Assembly (NCBI RefSeq): GCF_000337795.1
Contig: NZ_AOLP01000014.1
Span: 1 to 64,000 of the forward strand
DNA from: Haloferax denitrificans ATCC 35960
GTDB taxonomy: Archaea; Halobacteriota; Halobacteria; Halobacteriales; Haloferacaceae
DNA length: 64,000 nucleotides
Direction: 5' to 3'
Part shown: piece after piece, positions 32,698 to 40,356 of the stretch
Layout: each line of letters begins with the position of its first letter
Numbering within the stretch: the stretch's first letter is position 1
Made by a program: the position numbers and the translations under genes
The notes under the pieces: model-generated
Told to the model about the DNA's origin: nothing
The model's input: only the letters and a program-made list of their open reading frames with translations
The model's database searches: none

Positions 32698-33714
32698 ATG
32701 GACCCCGTCGCGACCGTACTCGCCCGCGAGTTCCCCGAGCGACGCGTCGCGGCGACGGCCCGCGTCCCGAAGGGTAACCACAAGCGGACCGCGGTCGCGA
32801 CGTTCGCCGACGGCGGGGAAGTCGTCGTCCAGACGGCGGGCGACGCCGCGGCGCTGGCCCTCGAAGCCGCCCTCTCGCGGGCGGTCCGCGAGCGCACGTC
32901 GATTCCGGTCCCCCGCGTCCTCGCGTCGGGCGCGCTCGACGGGGTCGGCTACGTCGTCGCCGAGCGCGCAGACGGCGACGAACTCCACGAGCGGTTCGTC
33001 TCGCTCGATTCGGTGGCTCAGCGACGCGTCGCCCGGTCGTTCGGCGTCGGCCTCGGCCAGCTCCACGAACAGTTCTCCTTCGACGGCTACGGTCGGCTCG
33101 TGGGCTCTGCTCGCGACGGACAGAGAGCCGACGGGGGCGAAGCGGCCGCCGGAGGAGCCGCGTTCGAATCGGAAACGGCGACCGACCGCGAGTTCGACGC
33201 CGCCATCGACGCCGCGAGCGCAGACGACGGCGACTGGGAGCCGTGGTTCTCCGCCTACGCCCGCGAGGGAATCGCCGCGCTCCCGCCCGCGTTCGACGGG
33301 CTTCGAGAGCGGTTGGAAGACGCCGTCGCGACCGCGTCGCTTCCCGCGAACCCGCCGGCGCGACTCTACCCGTGGGACTTCAGACCGGGGAACGCGCTCG
33401 TCGCCGACGGCCGCGTGACCGCCGTGCTCGACTGGGGACAGCCGATGGCCGCCGCGCCCGGCCTCGCCGTCGCCAAGGTCGAACACCTCGTCGCCGACTG
33501 GTACGTCGAAGACGGCGCGCCGCTCCGCCGGGCGTTCCGCGCGGGCTACGAGTCGGTCCGGCCGCTTCCGGCGGTCCCGCGCGCCTATCGGGTCGCCGCA
33601 GTCGTCCGCTCGGCCGTCGATTCGGCGGGCGAAGTGACCCGCCCCGGCTACCCCGAACGGACCGGGTCGGCCGCGGTCGACTTCCACCGAGCGCGACTCG
33701 ACGCGCTGTTGTGA
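32698..33714 (+). CDS. Aminoglycoside phosphotransferase-like (APH) family protein
   Basis: A 338-residue kinase-like protein. The N-lobe has HKRTAVATFADGGEVVVQTAG (near residues 27-47), where the usual Lys of the nucleotide site seems replaced, and SIPVPRVLASGALDGVGYVV. The catalytic segment is RLYPWDFRPGNALV near 222-235: the Asp and Asn of the Brenner motif HxDxxxxN are kept but the His is replaced by Tyr or Pro. A metal Asp follows in AVLDWGQPMAAAP. An insertion rich in Ala/Glu (about 142-180) is present. Substrate is unknown; antibiotic resistance should not be assumed. Confidence 0.82.
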   Translation: MDPVATVLAREFPERRVAATARVPKGNHKRTAVATFADGGEVVVQTAGDAAALALEAALSRAVRERTSIPVPRVLASGALDGVGYVVAERADGDELHERFVSLDSVAQRRVARSFGVGLGQLHEQFSFDGYGRLVGSARDGQRADGGEAAAGGAAFESETATDREFDAAIDAASADDGDWEPWFSAYAREGIAALPPAFDGLRERLEDAVATASLPANPPARLYPWDFRPGNALVADGRVTAVLDWGQPMAAAPGLAVAKVEHLVADWYVEDGAPLRRAFRAGYESVRPLPAVPRAYRVAAVVRSAVDSAGEVTRPGYPERTGSAAVDFHRARLDALL

Positions 33715-33814
33715 CCTCGCGTGGAGTCGCTCGGGGCGTCGCCGCCCGGCCGAAGCCGTGCGGTGACGCTCGGCGACACCAACTACTAATTCGGAGTGCG
33801 TGGTATAGTCACGC

Positions 33815-34123
33815 ATGGTACGAGAAGACGGCAAGCGAAACTTCGTCCTCGTCGAAGACGGCGAGGAGACGAGCGTGTTCAGCGGAACGTATCCCCGGCA
33901 GGCGGCGCTGAAGGCCGCCCGACGGCTCCACCCCGCCCCCAGCCCCGACGATATCGACGGGAAGGCGACGCTCAGGCTCCGCGAGCGCGGGACCGACCGC
34001 GTCCACATCTACGAGGGGTGGGCGTGGACCGAAGAGAAAGACGACGACGCCCCCGAGTGGATGGACGACCACGTCACCCGGGCGAACGTCTCGAAGCAGG
34101 GCATCGAGCACCTCGAAGCGTAA
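33815..34123 (+). CDS. Non-histone chromosomal protein MC1
   Basis: A 102-residue DNA-bending chromosomal protein of the methanogen/haloarchaeal MC1 family. MVREDGKRNFVLVEDGEETS opens the beta-barrel, followed by FSGTYPRQAALKAARRL (helix) and TLRLRERGTDRVHIYEGWAW (basic strands that grip DNA). The C-terminal extension (TEEKDDDAPEWMDDHVTRANV) is acidic, as in halophiles. MC1 is monomeric and sharply bends DNA. A TATA-like element TGGTATAG lies about 15 bases upstream. Monocistronic, upstream of the convergent permease. Confidence 0.9.
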   Translation: MVREDGKRNFVLVEDGEETSVFSGTYPRQAALKAARRLHPAPSPDDIDGKATLRLRERGTDRVHIYEGWAWTEEKDDDAPEWMDDHVTRANVSKQGIEHLEA

Positions 34124-34232
34124 GCCGGGGGTTCAGCGGGTCCGTGGGGACCCAGCGTCGGCCTTCGGTTTTTCGGGTCGCGTGTCGCGCGCGTCGCACG
34201 TCGAGCGTCGAGCCGACGGCTCAGTCACCGGC

Positions 34233-35570
34233 TCAGTCGCCGGCCTGCGCCGCCTCGCCGTGACCGCCGTGGCCCTCGTTTCCGACCGACTCCGAGCGGT
34301 GGAGCCAGTAGAGGACGCCGAACAACACGGTGGCGAGCACGTTCAACACGAGCTTGTAGTCGGCCTCGATGCTCACCTCGGCGATTTGGACGCTCTCGGG
34401 CGACGGGATGAGCCCCGCGCCGAGGAAGACGAAGTGGATGACGACGCCCGTCAGGATCGCCGACACGAATATCATCCCCGAGAGGACGGCCGCGAACGTC
34501 GTCCCGTAGTACTCGCGGTAGGCGTCCATGATTGGCGGGACGATGAGGTCGGCGTAGATGTAGCTCAGGACGCTCCCGAACGGCAGGCCGTTCGAAAAGA
34601 GGACCGCCCCGAACGGGACGTTCCCGACCGAGCAGACGAAGGTGGCGACGCCGATGACGGCCCCGAGGACCGCGGTCCAGAAGACGTACACCGGGAGCCC
34701 GAACGTCGGCCCCGAGAACACCGAGGTCCACACCGCATCGGGGATGAAACCGGCGATGAGGCCGGCGAAGACGAAGCCGATGGCGATTTCGTCCCAGAGC
34801 ATCCCCCACTCCTTCCACTGCTTGTCGGCGAGCGCCTTCCACCCCGACAGCGACGTGGCCCGCTCGCGGACCGTCGTGTTCGCCGCCTCGGGGTCGAAGC
34901 TCTCCTTGCACGACTTCGAGCAGAAGTAGAACGTCCGCCCGTCGTGTTCGACGCTGTACTCCGTCTCGTCGGGGTCGACTTCCATCCCGCAGACGGGGTC
35001 ACGGACGGTTTCCGAACCCTCGTCTTGGACGTTCCGTCGAGCCTGTTCGACCACCTCGTCGGGCACGACGTAGACGAGGCCGAACGCCATCAGCCCGATG
35101 AGGATGAACCCGCCGATGACGTCGGCCACGAGGAACTGCCAGCCGAGCAGAATCCAGATGACCGCGCCGATTTCGATGACGAGGTTGGTCGAGGCGAACA
35201 TGAACGCCCCGAGGGTCGCCGCCGCGGAGCCGCCCTTCTTGAACAGGTTCTTCGCGGTGGCGATGGCGCTGTAGGAACACGACGAGGAGACGAAGCCGAA
35301 AAGCGAGCCGTAGCCGATTTCCCGCGGGCCGTGGCCCGCCAGTAGCTCCGAGACCTCCTCGCCGGAGGTCCACGCCTCCACGCCGCCGGCGATGGCGAAG
35401 CCGACGACGAGCGCCCACCACGTCACCCACGCCATGGCCGCGGTGGTCGAAACCGCCTCTCGGGCGCTCTCGACGAGGAACGTCCCGAGTGGTTGTGTGG
35501 TCGTGAACACGCCGAGTCCGACCGTCACGAGTGCGATGACCGTGAGTATCGCGTATTCGGTCCGGTCCAT
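34233..35570 (-). CDS. ArsP-like permease with internal YHS domain
   Basis: A 445-residue membrane protein of the UPF0718/ArsP permease class, from the ATG at 35,570 (MDRTEYAILTVIALVTVGLG). Two permease halves are seen: FVSSSCSYSAIATAKNLFKK near residues 90-110 and CSVGNVPFGAVLFSNGLPFG near 320-340. Between them is a cytosolic YHS domain (about 185-225: VRDPVCGMEVDPDETEYSVE, then FYFCSKSCKESFDP), whose four-cysteine pattern binds metal. The C-terminus is Gly/His-rich (NEGHGGHGEAAQ). It probably exports a metal- or arsenic-like compound; this is inferred. The gene ends the host part before the provirus. Confidence 0.87.
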   Translation of the reverse strand: MDRTEYAILTVIALVTVGLGVFTTTQPLGTFLVESAREAVSTTAAMAWVTWWALVVGFAIAGGVEAWTSGEEVSELLAGHGPREIGYGSLFGFVSSSCSYSAIATAKNLFKKGGSAAATLGAFMFASTNLVIEIGAVIWILLGWQFLVADVIGGFILIGLMAFGLVYVVPDEVVEQARRNVQDEGSETVRDPVCGMEVDPDETEYSVEHDGRTFYFCSKSCKESFDPEAANTTVRERATSLSGWKALADKQWKEWGMLWDEIAIGFVFAGLIAGFIPDAVWTSVFSGPTFGLPVYVFWTAVLGAVIGVATFVCSVGNVPFGAVLFSNGLPFGSVLSYIYADLIVPPIMDAYREYYGTTFAAVLSGMIFVSAILTGVVIHFVFLGAGLIPSPESVQIAEVSIEADYKLVLNVLATVLFGVLYWLHRSESVGNEGHGGHGEAAQAGD

Positions 35571-35738
35571 GTGGGTGTGTATGAGGGGAGCCGTACCTAA
35601 CTCGGTTGTGCCTAGCAGAATCGGGGTTTCGACGGGGCGCGAGTTCGGATTGTAAAACCCCAAGGGGGAGTGAGCTCAGAACGTGAGCCGGTGCGTTCGG
35701 TTTGAGCCGTCGCTCGTCGCGAAGTTCCTCGCAAAATC

Positions 35739-35752
35739 ATGGGCGCTGCAGG
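35739..35752. other. Left attachment site (attL/attR copy)
   Basis: The 14 bases ATGGGCGCTGCAGG match the 3' end of tRNA-Arg at 47,272-47,285. Beyond it, identity stops (GGTTCC here, ATTTGA there). It lies 63 bases beyond the integrase stop codon. Confidence 0.8.
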
Positions 35753-35814
35753 GGTTCCGTGAACGGGGTATATAAACCACCTCTCGCGTTCGGATATGTC
35801 GAACACTCATTGTT

Positions 35815-36861
35815 CTACCACGGGAGGTGATTCCGCCGCTGTTCGGCCCGCTCACGCTCTCCACGGCGGTCATAGTGCTTATCGAGCACGAGGTCACTCG
35901 CGTCGAGGCGGTCAGACACCACCCGACGCGGCACCTCCTCCCGCCGATAGAGCGTAACCACACCCTTCCGAACGTCGTGCGGAGACCGCGAAGACGGACA
36001 CGTACTGACGTGGTTCAGCTCCACCGCCTCGCACGTCTCGATGTCGCGGTTGTGCGGGCAACCCTGATTCAGCCAGCAGGGGCGAGTGACCACGTACACG
36101 TCCTGCCGAATCGTACTCGCCGACACCCGTCCGTGAGAAGTCGTCAGTAGCGGCTTCCGGCCGAACTCGTCGGTCGCGTCGACTCGCGGGCCGTCGATGT
36201 ACGCCTGTAGCATCGTGCCCACCCGGTCAGACACCGAGTTGAACCGCTCTCCCTTCTCGCCGTTCTTGATGGGCGTGCCCTGGTCGGGCCGGTGCTTGTA
36301 CTGGACGACCGGCGTCCGGCCGTCGAGGTCGAGGTCACGCAGGTCGAGGCCGCGAATCGCGCCCATCCGCGCACCCGTCTCCCACAGCAACGCGAATTCG
36401 ACGTGCCGCCGGGAAGCGTAGTGGTAGCGGTGGAGGTATTCGAGGATGTCAGTCGCCCGGTCCGGTTCGAGCGTCGAATCACTCACGTCGTCCGTCCCGG
36501 ATAGCTTCGGTAGCGGCACCCGCTCGTAGAAGTCCTCGGGAACCGCGTGGATGTTCGCCGCGAACCGGAGGAACGCCCGAAGCGTAGTGAGCTGTGATTT
36601 GAGCGTGACCGGCGCGATCTCCTCCGGCGTCTCGCCGTCCTCCGCGCCGAAGTTCCCTTCGCGTCTCCAGACGCGGAACTCGTAGAGGTCCCGGCCGTCG
36701 AGCTCGGTCAGGTCGTCGACGCCCGCTTCTTCGCACCACTCGACGAACGCGCGGAGTCGGTACTTGTGGGACTTCAACGTCCAGTCCGCGAGTTCGTCCT
36801 GGCGGGCCTCCAAGTACATTCGGACCGCGCGAGCAGGTTCGAGCGATTCGAGTTTGCTCAT
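35815..36861 (-). CDS. Tyrosine-type integrase of the provirus
   Basis: A 348-residue XerC/D-like recombinase. The N-terminal SAM-like core-binding domain spans about 10-125 (VRMYLEARQDELADWTLKSH). The catalytic domain has Arg in ETGARMGAIRGLDLRDLDLD near residue 165, a Lys-bearing strand TPVVQYKHRPDQGTP, the H-x-x-R box SPHDVRKGVVTLYRR near 296, and a C-terminal Tyr in DLVLDKHYDRRGERERAEQ near 333. A canonical Shine-Dalgarno GGAGGTGAT sits 3 bases before the ATG, which also overlaps the stop of a 28-codon ORF. It would recombine the tRNA-Arg att sites. Confidence 0.92.
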   Translation of the reverse strand: MSKLESLEPARAVRMYLEARQDELADWTLKSHKYRLRAFVEWCEEAGVDDLTELDGRDLYEFRVWRREGNFGAEDGETPEEIAPVTLKSQLTTLRAFLRFAANIHAVPEDFYERVPLPKLSGTDDVSDSTLEPDRATDILEYLHRYHYASRRHVEFALLWETGARMGAIRGLDLRDLDLDGRTPVVQYKHRPDQGTPIKNGEKGERFNSVSDRVGTMLQAYIDGPRVDATDEFGRKPLLTTSHGRVSASTIRQDVYVVTRPCWLNQGCPHNRDIETCEAVELNHVSTCPSSRSPHDVRKGVVTLYRREEVPRRVVSDRLDASDLVLDKHYDRRGERERAEQRRNHLPW

Positions 36862-36944
36862 CGAATCACCTCCAAACCGGATTCACTTCCGGCCCATTCG
36901 CTACGCTTACAACCGCGGTCTGGTAACTGATTCATGGCTTCCAT
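36858..36944 (-). CDS. Possible 28-residue protein coupled to integrase
   Basis: ATG at 36,944 opens a 28-codon frame (MEAMNQLPDRGCKRSEWAGS, then ESGLEVIR) ending with TGA that overlaps the integrase ATG. The frame is open upstream to 37,166, but that extension spans the predicted promoter. Its last codons also form the integrase Shine-Dalgarno. It may couple integrase translation to an upstream event. No family is known to me. Confidence 0.4.
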   Translation of the reverse strand: MEAMNQLPDRGCKRSEWAGSESGLEVIR

Positions 36945-37037
36945 TGTGAGGCCGCGGTCCGGGTCGGGGGTGCTGGCTTTGGTAGGTTGAGCACCCTCGA
37001 AAGGGACCGTCAGCCGGGTAATCCATTCGATACCCCT

Positions 37038-37045
37038 ACTTAAAG
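37038..37045 (-). promoter_or_regulatory. Integrase promoter TATA box
   Basis: TTTAAGTA on the minus strand predicts transcription from about 37,013 with a leader of about 70 bases before the 28-codon ORF. The AGTGAAAGT box lies 19 bases upstream of it. Confidence 0.6.
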
Positions 37046-37064
37046 TCCTGAGCCATAGCCGCGG

Positions 37065-37073
37065 AGTGAAAGT
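37065..37073. promoter_or_regulatory. Candidate operator AGTGAAAGT (copy 1)
   Basis: The same 9-mer occurs at 44,773-44,781, in the same orientation and also just upstream of a TATA box. A related CGAAAGTG and inverted ACTTTC lie 12-30 bases further on. Candidate binding site of the provirus repressor. Confidence 0.45.
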
Positions 37074-37369
37074 GTACGTTTGAGCGAAAGTGAATCGACT
37101 TTCAGTCACTTCGTCAACGGCCGTCTGTCGTGGGGCTTCAATAGCCCGAGTCGTGTAGGTGAACATGCTTCCGTACCTCGGTTACGGGAGCCACCGCGGG
37201 CCGGTGTTGGAGCACCGGGTCCGCTTTCTGACGCCAACTGAACAACAGTCAGCGTCGCGTGTAGCTTCCGTATGAAGTAGCGGAGACAGTCAGGGACCTT
37301 AGTATTAACCCAACAATTCGTGTTCTACTCAATTGTGATTCGTGTTTATTTGACCACGTCTCGGTATCG

Positions 37370-37377
37370 CTTATATG
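37370..37377 (+). promoter_or_regulatory. Repressor gene TATA box
   Basis: CTTATATG centred about 25 bases before the ATG at 37,398 predicts a leaderless transcript. Confidence 0.6.
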
Positions 37378-37397
37378 TCAAAGACTGACGGTGAGAT

Positions 37398-37658
37398 ATG
37401 CGCCCCCGCGTCGATTGGATGAATCAGACCGACGACCGGGTACTGGAGCTTTTAGACGAATCTGATCTGATTCTCAGCCCAGCTGTTGTTGCGATGAATC
37501 TCGACTACACTCGAAATTGGGTTTCCAGGCGAATGAGTAAACTCAGCAAAGCAGAGCTAATCGAAGAAGTCGAGCGCGGGTACTACCGGATTTCTTCGAA
37601 AGGCCGTGCCTATCTCTCCGGGGAGATCGACGCCGCCGAGTTAGAGAACAGCGAGTGA
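37398..37658 (+). CDS. PhiH1 repressor-like winged-helix protein
   Basis: An 86-residue DNA-binding protein. The winged helix runs over about residues 8-70: DDRVLELLDESDLILSPAVV, recognition helix near TRNWVSRRMSKLSKAELIEE, and wing RGYYRISSKGRAYLSGE. This is the pattern of the haloarchaeal phage PhiH1 repressor family. Its position next to and divergent from the integrase suggests it controls lysogeny, or carrier state, of the provirus. Its G+C is below that of host genes. Confidence 0.88.
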   Translation: MRPRVDWMNQTDDRVLELLDESDLILSPAVVAMNLDYTRNWVSRRMSKLSKAELIEEVERGYYRISSKGRAYLSGEIDAAELENSE

Positions 37659-37749
37659 GCAAGCACCCACCACCCTTACCCGTAAAGGGGGCGGGTGGAT
37701 GGGTGGAAATGAGACTGGTTTTAAATAACAATATATGTGTCTGATAATT

Positions 37750-38211
37750 ATGAGTAGTGACGAACAGACGTGGGTCAAAGTGTTATTGCTAATATTTCAA
37801 AGAAATATGTCTGGAGACTCTTTTACTGGACTTGGTTACCACATTCAATTACAGAAAAGGTCGATTGCGTTAGAGTTAGACGCACCCGAATCTGAAGTAT
37901 ATGCCGCTATTAAAGAGTTGAAAGACCGAAATTTAATCAAAGAGCCACCAGCCGGAAACCGGAAAGTAGGGTACCAAGTCACAAAAGAAGGACTAGATTT
38001 AGCTACAAGAATTGAGCAGAGAAAGAAAGAAGCCGACCTGAATAAGTCGGTGGTATTACTGACTGTGGCTTTAGTTGTGGTAGGCATTGTTCAATTTGTA
38101 GTAACTGGACTTGTAGGCCATGATGCACCTGTAATGGAGACTAACCTATCTATGGGGACAGGAATAGTGTTCTTAGTCGTCATACTGGTTGTCTCTCTAG
38201 ATTATCTGTGA
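37750..38211 (+). CDS. AT-rich HTH protein with two membrane helices
   Basis: A 153-residue protein from the ATG at 37,750 (MSSDEQTWVKVLLLIFQRN); an ATG at 37,735 is also in frame. Residues about 15-90 look like a winged helix (LDAPESEVYAAIKELKDRNL, then GNRKVGYQVTKEGLDLATRI), followed by a charged helix and two hydrophobic segments (about 97-118 and 130-152). The coding sequence is strikingly AT-rich, with codons such as TTA, ATA and AAA that host genes avoid, marking recent transfer. It may be a membrane-tethered regulator. I do not know a family. Confidence 0.78.
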   Translation: MSSDEQTWVKVLLLIFQRNMSGDSFTGLGYHIQLQKRSIALELDAPESEVYAAIKELKDRNLIKEPPAGNRKVGYQVTKEGLDLATRIEQRKKEADLNKSVVLLTVALVVVGIVQFVVTGLVGHDAPVMETNLSMGTGIVFLVVILVVSLDYL

Positions 38212-38258
38212 CTCGCGCATGCCCTGAAATTTCTTCTACATCAGCTAGAAGTTAGAAA

Positions 38259-39056
38259 CTACTCATCATCAGCAAACTCCAGATTTGAGTGCTTGTACGT
38301 GTAGAGCCGGATATTCTGGTCGTAGCAGTACGACGCATACAGCGCCGGGTGAATCGTTTCCCAGTTCCCCGGACCTTCGTCGAGGCTAGACGGGAACGCA
38401 ACGCTGACCGCTTCGCCTTCCATCTCCACACCGTACGCACCGGTATTCTGTTCCGGGGGAAGCACCTCCACGACAATCGCAACTGAAGCGTCCTTGTCAC
38501 CCTTCTTTTTCACTCGGTCGCCGGGCGAGAACGGATTCTTCGGCTTCTGGTTCATGTAGGCCGTGTTCGGTCCGAGGTCGATGAGTTCGTTCATCGGCCG
38601 GGCCGCGAGGTGATCCAGTTTCTCGGGTTCTTCGCCGGAGTACTTCTCCTGCGAGGCCGCTTTCGATTTCAGCGTCTCGGTGCGCTCCCAGCCGAGCAGG
38701 ATGAGGCTGTCTTCGTTGTCTCGATGCCAGACCATCACGATGATATCGTCATCCGGGTCGTTGTCGAGGAGGGTTTCGGGCAGGAACGCAGACACGTCGC
38801 GCGAGGTCTTCACGTCGACCTCGTAGCCGAACACTTCGAAGTCGTACGACGAGAAACTTTCAGGGTTGCATCGCCGCATCGCTTCTTCGTTCTTCCACTC
38901 CCACAGCTCGACGGGAAGGTATTCGCGACAGAACTGTTCGAACGCGAGCTCTCCGAGGTTCCCGATTCGCTTTACGTCGAGGTTCTTTCGGTCTTGAACT
39001 TTCGCTTGGTGGTTGGCGCGTTCGTAGTCGATTTCGTCCGGAGTATAGCGGTACAC
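38259..39056 (-). CDS. PD-(D/E)XK-like nuclease, provirus cargo
   Basis: A 265-residue soluble protein. After a helix with GNLGELAFEQFCREYLPVEL (residues about 32-51), whose Glu could be the first acidic ligand, comes SSYDFEVFGYEVDVKTSRDV (about 69-88). Asp-x(n)-(E)VDVK is the active-site pattern of PD-(D/E)XK nucleases. The C-terminal half (about 150-265) is a separate domain starting PKNPFSPGDRVKKKGDKDAS, with an SH3- or TRAM-like look. It could be a restriction, repair or anti-competitor nuclease. It is not part of the pleolipovirus core. No methyltransferase partner is visible. Confidence 0.7.
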   Translation of the reverse strand: MYRYTPDEIDYERANHQAKVQDRKNLDVKRIGNLGELAFEQFCREYLPVELWEWKNEEAMRRCNPESFSSYDFEVFGYEVDVKTSRDVSAFLPETLLDNDPDDDIIVMVWHRDNEDSLILLGWERTETLKSKAASQEKYSGEEPEKLDHLAARPMNELIDLGPNTAYMNQKPKNPFSPGDRVKKKGDKDASVAIVVEVLPPEQNTGAYGVEMEGEAVSVAFPSSLDEGPGNWETIHPALYASYCYDQNIRLYTYKHSNLEFADDE

Positions 39057-39110
39057 TATCTACGAGAGGACATGGTGGGAAATTGAATCTTTCTCAGAGC
39101 TCAATTACCG

Positions 39111-39446
39111 CTATTCATCGATGAGTAGATCATTGATGTCTTCAATAGTGAGTCCGTCAAGACCCATCGAAATCTCTGCTTCATTCGGCCCAGGTTGTTC
39201 ATAGTTCCAGATATTGAGCAGATGAGGACGAACATCATCTCTCGATTCGTATTCTTTTTTCTCATTCTTCGCTTCTTCAAGCGTATCGAACAGGCCTAGT
39301 CTCGCTCGGCTATAGGTGAGTTCGTACACAGGCGAATATGGTCTTTCGATAACATAAATCCCAACCCGTTTAATTTGAGGGTGTTCGATTAGAAAGCAAC
39401 CCGTGAAACTCCTCCCAGTCTTCGAACTGCTCCTGAAACAGATCAC
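39111..39446 (-). CDS. Uncharacterised small provirus protein
   Basis: Up to 111 residues, ending ISMGLDGLTIEDINDLLIDE. The only ATG (39,446) lies 77 bases inside the 3' end of the ATPase gene in another frame; no later ATG, GTG or TTG start is obvious, so the true start is uncertain. The clear protein-like part starts at GIYVIERPYSPVYELTYSRA and is AT-rich in codon use, unlike the ATPase gene. A helix ARLGLFDTLEEAKNEKKEYE follows. No family is recognised. Confidence 0.55.
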   Translation of the reverse strand: MICFRSSSKTGRSFTGCFLIEHPQIKRVGIYVIERPYSPVYELTYSRARLGLFDTLEEAKNEKKEYESRDDVRPHLLNIWNYEQPGPNEAEISMGLDGLTIEDINDLLIDE

Positions 39447-40356
39447 TCGGTAGGTTCCACGCCCACGGCGCGGCGTCGTCGGGGTCGTACTTCTCCAGCG
39501 TCGGTTCGAGGTTCACGAGCGAGCCGCCGAACAACTCACCATCGGGCGAGTCTGAATCGGCGTCCCAGTCGCGGTAGAACGTCACTTCGTCCTGCGCCTC
39601 TTTGTAGAACGACAGCGTCGAGAGCCGTTTCTGTTCAGGATGCACGTCTTTCCCGGTGTGGCTCACCACGCCGACGGATTCGACGCCGAGCTTCGAGAAC
39701 CGCTTAATCGCGGGCGTCCACTGGGACGCCACTTCGCGGCTGAACGTCCGGGCGTCGAAGTGCGTCGAGCCTTCGTCGATAGTGACGGTCTTCGGTCGTT
39801 CGCGGTGGGTCAGCAGCACGTCCATCAGGTCGTACATCGACCGCACCACGATGTCCGCGCCGTCCCACGTCCCCACGTTCGAGATGACCAGCAGGTCATC
39901 TCCGAAGTGCGCCCGCGCGAGGTCGCCGTTCAAGAGGAACATCGTGTTCGTCTTGCCCGTGTTTGGGTTCCCCGCGCCGGTGATGGTCGTGAGACCACCG
40001 CCGTTTTCGAGCTCGTCGACGAGCCGAAGCGGGAGCGTCAGCGAACTGGCGTCGAGGTCCTGCTGGGTCACGCCGACGAGGTACGAAAGCGCGGTCGCGT
40101 GCGACGACTGCACCGCGCGGGTCGCGGCTTGAGTCCGAAGCGACGAATCGACGAGCCTCCCCAGCGAGGTCTCGGCGAACGAGTCGGCCAGTTCGTCGTC
40201 GTCCGCGAGGTCGAGCGAGTTCAGGAACGACAGGTTCGCGTGGTCGCCCTGCGAGACCGGCAGTCCCGCGTGGTCGAGCAGTCTGTGGTCGCCGTCGATG
40301 CGCCCGCGCACCTGTTCGTACAGCTTCGCCGCCGTCAGCAGTCGTTCGTCGGTCAC
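39370..40356 (-). CDS. P-loop ATPase, pleolipovirus VP8-like
   Basis: A 328-residue ATPase. Walker A is TGAGNPNTGKTNTMFLL near residues 127-143 and Walker B is KTVTIDEGSTHFD near 190-202; a sensor-like segment ESVGVVSHTGKDVHPEQKRL follows near 227. Pleolipoviruses encode such an ATPase (VP8) as the last conserved core gene, here also last in the block; its role there is unknown, with assembly or genome packaging often proposed. Its start overlaps the stop of the upstream 125-residue gene (ATGA). Native-like G+C contrasts with the following AT-rich genes. Confidence 0.85.
   Translation of the reverse strand: MTDERLLTAAKLYEQVRGRIDGDHRLLDHAGLPVSQGDHANLSFLNSLDLADDDELADSFAETSLGRLVDSSLRTQAATRAVQSSHATALSYLVGVTQQDLDASSLTLPLRLVDELENGGGLTTITGAGNPNTGKTNTMFLLNGDLARAHFGDDLLVISNVGTWDGADIVVRSMYDLMDVLLTHRERPKTVTIDEGSTHFDARTFSREVASQWTPAIKRFSKLGVESVGVVSHTGKDVHPEQKRLSTLSFYKEAQDEVTFYRDWDADSDSPDGELFGGSLVNLEPTLEKYDPDDAAPWAWNLPSDLFQEQFEDWEEFHGLLSNRTPSN

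Larger units (their letters stand above)
36945..37397. promoter_or_regulatory. Divergent control region of integrase and repressor
   Basis: A 453-base gap between the integrase leader ORF and the repressor. It has a minus-strand promoter (37,038-37,045), an AGTGAAAGT box (37,065-37,073), a short inverted repeat GAAAGT-N6-ACTTTC (37,086-37,103), a 7-bp hairpin GGGTGCT/AGCACCC (36,968-36,996) and a plus-strand promoter at 37,370. No convincing longer gene is present; a 36-codon plus-strand ORF at 37,165-37,275 is doubtful. Confidence 0.6.

Noticed and set aside
32698-33714. Antibiotic resistance gene
   Set aside because: Although APH-like, the catalytic His is missing and the gene is in native context with native codon use; many APH-fold proteins phosphorylate other small molecules.
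37165-37275. A 36-codon plus-strand ORF between integrase and repressor
   Set aside because: No promoter is placed for it and the same bases are open on the other strand; the composition is not clearly protein-like.
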